Shown: positions 57,991-64,000 of the stretch, piece after piece | How the letters are laid out: the number at the start of each line of letters is the position of its first letter | How positions within the stretch are numbered: position 1 is the stretch's first letter | NCBI RefSeq assembly: GCF_001652725.1 | Contig: NZ_LWHJ01000011.1 | Coordinates: 62,001-126,000, forward strand | DNA: 64,000 bases | Direction: 5' to 3' | DNA from: Pedobacter psychrophilus | GTDB taxonomy: Bacteria > Bacteroidota > Bacteroidia > Sphingobacteriales > Sphingobacteriaceae | Program-made: the position numbers and the translations under genes | The notes under the pieces: generated by a model | Told to the model about the DNA's origin: nothing | Database searches by the model: none | What the model saw: the letters and a program-made list of their open reading frames with translations, nothing else

Positions 57991-58028
57991 AAAAAATCCT
58001 TGCCCAAATTAATGAACAAGGATTTTTT
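57991..58028 (-). terminator. terminator behind groEL (minus strand)
   Basis: AAAAAATCCTTG and CAAGGATTTTTT frame a 14-nt loop. It is a 12-bp stem with T tracts on both strands, located about 57 bp past the groEL stop on the minus strand. Confidence 0.85.
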
Positions 58029-58043
58029 ATATATTAAGCAATT

Positions 58044-58078
58044 CAGCTTTAAGCCTTTAGCTTTTTGCTTTAAGCCTT
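58044..58078. repeat. heptameric degenerate repeat array behind groEL
   Basis: Five contiguous 7-nt units follow the consensus nnGCyTT (CAGCTTT at 58044, TAGCTTT at 58058, and AAGCCTT at 58051 and 58072). The array lies between the groEL stop codon and its terminator. Confidence 0.55.
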
Positions 58079-58084
58079 TAAAAA

Positions 58085-59737
<1,653 letters not shown>

Positions 59738-59739
59738 TT

Positions 59740-59774
59740 AGATATGAGATTTGAGTTTTGAGTAATGAGACTTA
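59740..59774. repeat. heptameric array (groEL-proximal half) in the groES-groEL gap
   Basis: Five contiguous 7-nt units of the type AGATTTG or AGTTTTG (AGATATG at 59740, AGTAATG at 59761) start 9 bp from the groEL start codon. The complementary half is at 59844-59878. Confidence 0.55.
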
Positions 59775-59843
59775 TAAATCGCAATAAACAAAACCAAACA
59801 AATTTTAAATTAATTTATTTTTTTAGTTAGAGACAGAGTTGAA

Positions 59844-59878
59844 CTCTCAATACTCAAATCTCTATACTCAATACTGAT
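59844..59878. repeat. heptameric array (groES-proximal half) in the groES-groEL gap
   Basis: Five contiguous 7-nt units follow the consensus TACTCAA (TACTCAA at 59851 and 59865). Their reverse complement, TTGAGTA, matches the units at 59740-59774. The two halves lie about 70 bp apart and could pair in the groES-groEL mRNA. Confidence 0.55.
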
Positions 59879-60171
59879 TAAAGAACTGCGTAAATGTCTG
59901 ACTCACGCATGATTAAGTATTCTTTACCTTCGTAGGTAATTTCTGTACCACCATATTTGCTGTATAAAACTTTATCACCAACTTTTACATCCATCGGAAT
60001 TTGCGCACCTGTAGAATCTGCAAATTTTCCACTTCCTACTGCTACAATTATTCCTTGCGAAGGTTTTTCCTTAGCTGTATCTGGAATATAGATTCCCGAA
60101 GCTGTTTTTTCTTCTGCAGCAGCAGCTTCTACCACTACTCTGTCTGCGATAGGTTTAATGTTCAATGCCAT
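59878..60171 (-). CDS. groS: 10 kDa co-chaperonin GroES
   Basis: This 97-residue lid protein of the chaperonin has the typical start [11 protein letters not shown]. The mobile loop [21 protein letters not shown] lies at about residues 19-39, and the end is [13 protein letters not shown]. The length is normal. No CIRCE-type inverted repeat was found upstream. Confidence 0.97.
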   Translation of the reverse strand: MALNIKPIADRVVVEAAAAEEKTASGIYIPDTAKEKPSQGIIVAVGSGKFADSTGAQIPMDVKVGDKVLYSKYGGTEITYEGKEYLIMRESDIYAVL

Positions 60172-60357
60172 AATCTATTTTGTTTTTTTTAAATTTTATA
60201 TTGTATCCTTGTTTGTACACAGAATATGCCAAAGAAAGAAAATGTCAAATTTTCGCAGTATAAGTCAGACAGGATTATTCTATCGTAAAATGAGAGTGTC
60301 AGCTTGTCAGTTTGGTTTTAAAATTGTTAAGTTTTGACTATAAAAATTAATGATTTG

Positions 60358-60451
60358 GGCGTTTCCCATCCGCTAGCTAGCGGATGGGTCGGGCTATCCA
60401 TTACAATCTTTTTGTGAAAACAAAAAGGATTTTCATTACTATCCCTTACGC
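60358..60451 (-). repeat. REP-like dispersed imperfect palindrome with an inner perfect palindrome
   Basis: Read on the minus strand it begins GCGTAAGGGATAGTAATG, passes ATCCTTTTTG, then turns into CAAAAAGATTG and GGATAGCCCG, and ends GAAACGCCC. It lines up with the element at 25355-25443. It carries a 24-bp perfect palindrome (CCCATCCGCTAG and its complement, 60365-60388) inside one arm. It occupies the 346-bp gap between groES and the cupin gene; nothing else clear is in that gap. Confidence 0.75.
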
Positions 60452-60517
60452 AAAAAACAACCTCAATCTTAAATTTTAATTATCAATCCATTTCATTTAT
60501 TTTATAATTTTAAACTC

Positions 60518-61003
60518 ATGAAAACAGCAAAATATTTCATAGAAAAACTTGGTTTACAAACGCATCCCGAAGGTGGTTTTTATAAAGAAACTTACCGAGC
60601 TAAAGAAGAGGTAGAAAATGAGCATGGAAATAAAAGAAACTTAACCACCGCTATTTATTTCTTGTTAGAAAATGATAATAAATCTCATTTCCATAAAATT
60701 AAATCAGATGAATTATGGTTTCATCAATTCGGTGCTACTTTAGAAATTCTTTATATTGAAAAAGATGAATTGAAAACCATTTATTTAGGAAATGATGTGG
60801 AAAATGGAGAAGTTTTGCAGGCAACAATTCCTGCAAATACATGGTTCGCCTCAAGAATGAAAAATTATGAAAGCTTTGGTTTAGTAAGCTGTACAGTTTC
60901 TCCAGGCTTTGATTTTGCAGATTTTGAAATGGCTAAAAAACAAGAATTAATTAAAACTCATCCTCAGTTAAGCGCAGTTTTAGAAGAAATGTGCCTGGAT
61001 TAA
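60518..61003 (+). CDS. cupin-fold protein of the DUF985 family
   Basis: This 161-residue protein has the family start LGLQTHPEGGFYKETYRA (about residues 11-28) and the cupin core TAIYFLLENDNKSHFHKIKSDELWFHQFGATLEILYI (about 44-80). The end has LVSCTVSPGFDFADFEMA. Two His and a Glu in the core can bind metal. The function of DUF985 proteins is not established; a sugar-modifying role is one proposal. It converges with the pirin gene, whose stop is 2 nt away. Confidence 0.85.
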   Translation: MKTAKYFIEKLGLQTHPEGGFYKETYRAKEEVENEHGNKRNLTTAIYFLLENDNKSHFHKIKSDELWFHQFGATLEILYIEKDELKTIYLGNDVENGEVLQATIPANTWFASRMKNYESFGLVSCTVSPGFDFADFEMAKKQELIKTHPQLSAVLEEMCLD

Positions 61004-61004
61004 T

Positions 61005-61859
61005 TTACTTCCAAGTTCCCATTTTCCCTGATCTAAAATCAGCGTAAGAATCCATAATTTCTTGTTGAGTATTCATTACAAATGAACCTTGCGCAACCAT
61101 TGGCTCGTTGAAAGGTTCTCCATATCCTAATATTAAATAAGAATCTTTATTTGCTTTTATAGAGATTTTAGTATCATCATTTTCAAACTGAACCAACTGA
61201 TGTTTTTGAATTTCAGTTCCGTTCACAACCAATTCGCCATTAGCTAAATAAAACAAAATTTCATCTTTTTTATTAATTTCTAAATCAAGTATTCCATCGG
61301 CTTTAAGCCTGATGCTTGTCATGGTGAGGTTACTTAAAGAATCTCTTGGCCCTTTATTTTCTCCCCAATTTCCAGAGATCAAATCAACATTAACTTTTCC
61401 ATTGTCTAAATCGAAATGGCAAATATCGCCGAAAGGCAAACCCACATAATTAGGCTTTACCATTTTGTGTTTTGCAGCTAAGTTTAACCATAATTGGATA
61501 ACTTCTACTTCGCCACCATTATCCTTAAATTCTTGAGAAGAAACTTCAGAATGAATTAAACCGCTTCCGGCCGTCATCCATTGAATGCCACCTTCTTTAA
61601 TTACGCTTTCTCCGCCGCCAGAATCCTGATGAGTAATGTCTCCTTTTATAACGTAGGTTAAGGTTTCAAAACCTCGGTGAGGATGCGGACCAAAAGGTAA
61701 TCCGTTATTATTTTTTCTGTAAAATTGTGGTCCATGATGGTTTAAAAAAAGAAAAGGATCCAGGTAATCAATACTTTGAGTAGGTATTGCCCTAAAAGTT
61801 TCTAAATCATCAATTGGGGAATAAACGGCTTTGTGAATTGCTTTAATCTTTCTCATCAT
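61005..61859 (-). CDS. pirin family protein (quercetin dioxygenase-like cupin)
   Basis: This 284-residue double-cupin protein has the metal-binding motif GPHPHRGFETLTYVIKG (about residues 56-72) with the third and fourth ligands in GLIHSEV (about 100-106), as in pirins. The C-terminal cupin (about 170-280) lacks a clear metal site. Pirins act as quercetinases or transcription cofactors; the role here is open. Two ATGs stand in tandem at the start and the outer one was taken. Confidence 0.87.
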   Translation of the reverse strand: MMRKIKAIHKAVYSPIDDLETFRAIPTQSIDYLDPFLFLNHHGPQFYRKNNNGLPFGPHPHRGFETLTYVIKGDITHQDSGGGESVIKEGGIQWMTAGSGLIHSEVSSQEFKDNGGEVEVIQLWLNLAAKHKMVKPNYVGLPFGDICHFDLDNGKVNVDLISGNWGENKGPRDSLSNLTMTSIRLKADGILDLEINKKDEILFYLANGELVVNGTEIQKHQLVQFENDDTKISIKANKDSYLILGYGEPFNEPMVAQGSFVMNTQQEIMDSYADFRSGKMGTWK

Positions 61860-62093
61860 CTTATCTGTTAATTAATAAAACAGTAGGTACCATTTTTGTT
61901 TCAAAAGAACCAAAAATTAGTCCAATTGACAGTTGCACTTTTTTAATTTACATTAAATTGATGAGATTAAAATTTTCTGAATATTGATTTTATTTGTCTA
62001 AATATTGATTTACAGGATTATAGGTTTTTTTTGATGTTTATTAAACTTTCTACCTTACCAATTTTTCAAAATCCTTTGTATGCTGAAAATCGA

Positions 62094-62135
62094 GATTCAG
62101 ACTAAAGATTCAAACAAAAAAATTCAAACAAAAAA
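62094..62135. repeat. heptameric repeat array behind glnS
   Basis: Six 7-nt units end right at the glnS stop codon. ATTCAAA (62108 and 62122) alternates with CAAAAAA (62115 and 62129), after GATTCAG and ACTAAAG. The true period may be 14 nt (two exact copies). The A-rich content makes this the weakest of the arrays. Confidence 0.4.
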
Positions 62136-63818
62136 CTATTTCCCAATCTCTTTAGCCCAGGTATCTTTTAGAGTAACGGTTCTGTTAAAAATCAAATGAT
62201 CTGCGGTAGAATCCGCATCTAAACAAAAATAACCTTTACGGATAAATTGGTAACGCCTATCTGGATTTTCTTCTAATTGTTGTTGAGCGTTTGCTAAATC
62301 TGGTTCTATATAAGCGTTTTTTAAAACAGTTAAGCTTTCTGGATTTAAATATTCTTTAAAATCACCTTCTTCTCTATCAGGTTCTTCTGATGTGAAAAGA
62401 CGATCATATAATCTTACTTCGGCAGTTTTTGCATGTTTAACACTCACCCAATGCATGGTTCCCTTAACTTTTAAACCCGATGTATCTTCTCCGGATTTAG
62501 ATTCTGGAAAATAAGTACAATGGATTTCAGTAACATTTCCTGCTGCATCTTTTACAAAATCATCGCATCTAACAATATAGGCGTTCTTTAAACGACTCAT
62601 TAATCCAGGGCCTAAACGAAAGAATTTTTTTGGAGGTTCTTCCATAAAATCATCACGTTCTATCCAAAGTTCGTTGCTAAAAGGAATTTGCCTTTCGCCA
62701 TCATGCCCTTCAACTTCTGGATTGTTTTCACCATGCAACATTTCTTCCTGGCCTTCTGGATAATTGGTGATGACCATTTTTATTGGATCTAAAACCGCCA
62801 TTCTTCTCCAAGAAGTTTTGTTTAAATCCTCACGGATAAAAAATTCTAATAAACTGTATTCAATTAAATTATCTCTTTTAGCAATGCCGATGCGTTCACA
62901 AAAATTACGAATAGAAGAAGGGGTAAAACCTCTTCTACGCAACCCGCTGATGGTTGGCATTCTTGGATCATCCCAGCCGTTTACAAAATTCTCATTTACC
63001 AATTGCAGTAATTTTCTTTTACTAGTTACGGTATAGTTTAAATTTCTGCGGGCAAATTCATATTGGTGAGATGGATATATTCCTAATTTCTCAATTAACC
63101 AATTGTATAAATCTCTATGCGGAATAAATTCTAAAGTACAAACAGAGTGGGTAACATGTTCAATTGCATCACTTTGTCCGTGGGCAAAATCATACATTGG
63201 GTAAATACACCATTTATCACCCGTACGGTGATGTTTTGCGTGTTTAATTCGATATAAAATAGGATCACGCATTAACATATTTACATGAGCCATATCTACT
63301 TTTGCTCTTAAAGTTTTGCTGCCATCAGGGAAATCACCATTTTTCATTTGAGCAAAAAGTGCTAAATTTTCTGCTACAGAACGATTTCTAAAAGGGCTAT
63401 CTTTTCCAATTTCTGTTGGTGTTCCTTTTAAGTTTGCCATTTCCTCTGCACTTAAATCATCTACGTAGGCAAAACCTTTTTCTATCAGCTTTACAGCAAA
63501 TTCATATAGCGTATCAAAATAATCTGAAGCGTAAAGTTCGTTTTCCCATTTAAAACCTAACCATGCGATGTCTTTTTTGATGGCATCTACATAAATGGTA
63601 TCTTCTGTAACGGGATTGGTATCATCAAAACGAAGATTGGTGTAGCCATTAAATTTTTGGGTTAATCCAAAATTTAGGCAAATAGAACTAGCATGCCCTA
63701 TATGTAAAAAGCCATTTGGCTCTGGTGGGAAGCGGGTAATAATTTTATCGTATTTGCCAGAACTTAAATCGTTCTCTACAATCTCTTCAACAAAATTTAA
63801 TGATTTTTCTTCTGACAT
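62136..63818 (-). CDS. glnS: glutaminyl-tRNA synthetase
   Basis: This 560-residue class I synthetase charges tRNA-Gln. The HIGH motif is in PPEPNGFLHIGHASS (about residues 31-45). The discriminating segment RFDDTNP (about 63-69) and the KMSKS-like VTSKRKLLQL (about 263-272) are intact. Two anticodon-binding beta-barrels follow (about 340-550). It lacks the extra YqeY or N-terminal extensions of some lineages. It starts near the right end, with a REP-like element about 115 bp upstream. Confidence 0.95.
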   Translation of the reverse strand: MSEEKSLNFVEEIVENDLSSGKYDKIITRFPPEPNGFLHIGHASSICLNFGLTQKFNGYTNLRFDDTNPVTEDTIYVDAIKKDIAWLGFKWENELYASDYFDTLYEFAVKLIEKGFAYVDDLSAEEMANLKGTPTEIGKDSPFRNRSVAENLALFAQMKNGDFPDGSKTLRAKVDMAHVNMLMRDPILYRIKHAKHHRTGDKWCIYPMYDFAHGQSDAIEHVTHSVCTLEFIPHRDLYNWLIEKLGIYPSHQYEFARRNLNYTVTSKRKLLQLVNENFVNGWDDPRMPTISGLRRRGFTPSSIRNFCERIGIAKRDNLIEYSLLEFFIREDLNKTSWRRMAVLDPIKMVITNYPEGQEEMLHGENNPEVEGHDGERQIPFSNELWIERDDFMEEPPKKFFRLGPGLMSRLKNAYIVRCDDFVKDAAGNVTEIHCTYFPESKSGEDTSGLKVKGTMHWVSVKHAKTAEVRLYDRLFTSEEPDREEGDFKEYLNPESLTVLKNAYIEPDLANAQQQLEENPDRRYQFIRKGYFCLDADSTADHLIFNRTVTLKDTWAKEIGK

Positions 63819-63931
63819 GCTCTAAAATTACAAGTCGCAAAAGTAAGAATTTTTAAATATTTTTATCCATTGGATAAATTTGTATTAAATGTTGCGATAA
63901 ATTATTTAAAGCAAAAAGGCTGTAAAATGCG

Positions 63932-64000
63932 AGCGTTAACGATTGGAACGGCATCCCACGCCAGTAGTCGGGCAAGCTTTTTTCTTTTCAGAAAAAGATA
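63932..64000 (+). repeat. REP-like dispersed element, cut by the window end
   Basis: It starts GAGCGTTAACGATTGGAACG, continues GGCATCC, and reaches the stem of CTTTTTTC, a short loop and GAAAAAGATA, where the window stops. These pieces match the left arm and the turn of the elements at 25355 and 60358. The right arm should follow outside the window. Confidence 0.65.

Overview
The window is a stretch of chromosome from a low-G+C member of the Bacteroidota, most likely of the Sphingobacteriaceae (Pedobacter-like). The evidence is the gene order rpsU - tyrosine recombinase - hpf - tRNA cluster - tuf - tRNA-Trp - secE - nusG - rplKAJL - rpoBC, a promoter of the Bacteroidota type (TTG, 18 nt, TAnnTTTG) before the tRNA cluster, many lipoproteins with a Cys-Lys/Arg-Asp start, the end of a TonB-dependent receptor closing on Phe, and a fused aminolipid acyltransferase of the OlsF type. 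It is mainly core genome with a few accessory patches.

Layout. 1-2.9 kb: tail of a TonB-dependent receptor, a beta-helix lipoprotein, and two unrecognised exported proteins. 3.2-7.0 kb (minus strand): an ECF sigma factor operon with two small membrane proteins, gluconokinase, and the fused acyltransferase. 7.1-9.9 kb: a helix-hairpin-helix protein, apt, and an acyl-CoA dehydrogenase. 10-25.1 kb: the translation and transcription block with five tRNAs, EF-Tu, SecE/NusG, ribosomal proteins L11, L1, L10 and L7/L12, and RNA polymerase beta and beta'. rpoC carries a one-base deletion near 23635 that splits it in two. 25.2-33.8 kb: a decayed small gene, a beta-lactamase-fold hydrolase, fumC, an amidase, an S9 peptidase, an NTF2-like protein, and murF. 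34-42.9 kb: M14 peptidase, MscS channel, a Crp/Fnr regulator with a membrane protein and an NmrA-like protein, MltD, and gatA. 43-50.9 kb (minus strand): two TatA-type proteins and a cell-envelope run (EnvC-like, DUF4292 lipoprotein, TPR protein, dut, flippase, acylphosphatase, amidohydrolase). 51-57 kb: rlmN, a ComF-like protein, a second beta-helix lipoprotein, an M28 peptidase, and endonuclease V. 57-57.8 kb: a Doc-type toxin-antitoxin pair convergent with a lone DUF433 gene. 57.9-63.8 kb: groES-groEL, a cupin, a pirin, and glnS.

The most unusual signal is in the spacers. Several intergenic gaps next to essential genes (nusG-rplK, rpoB-rpoC, groES-groEL, after groEL, after glnS) hold degenerate arrays with a strict 7-nt period. 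The unit differs at each locus, and in three of them it switches to a complementary unit, which allows a hairpin. A second, separate family is a dispersed imperfect palindrome of about 75-95 bp, with four copies (near 3117, 25355, 60358 and 63932, the last cut by the window end). A 19-bp RNA hairpin also sits directly before the start codon of the recombinase gene behind rpsU. No CRISPR array, insertion sequence, prophage or rRNA was seen.
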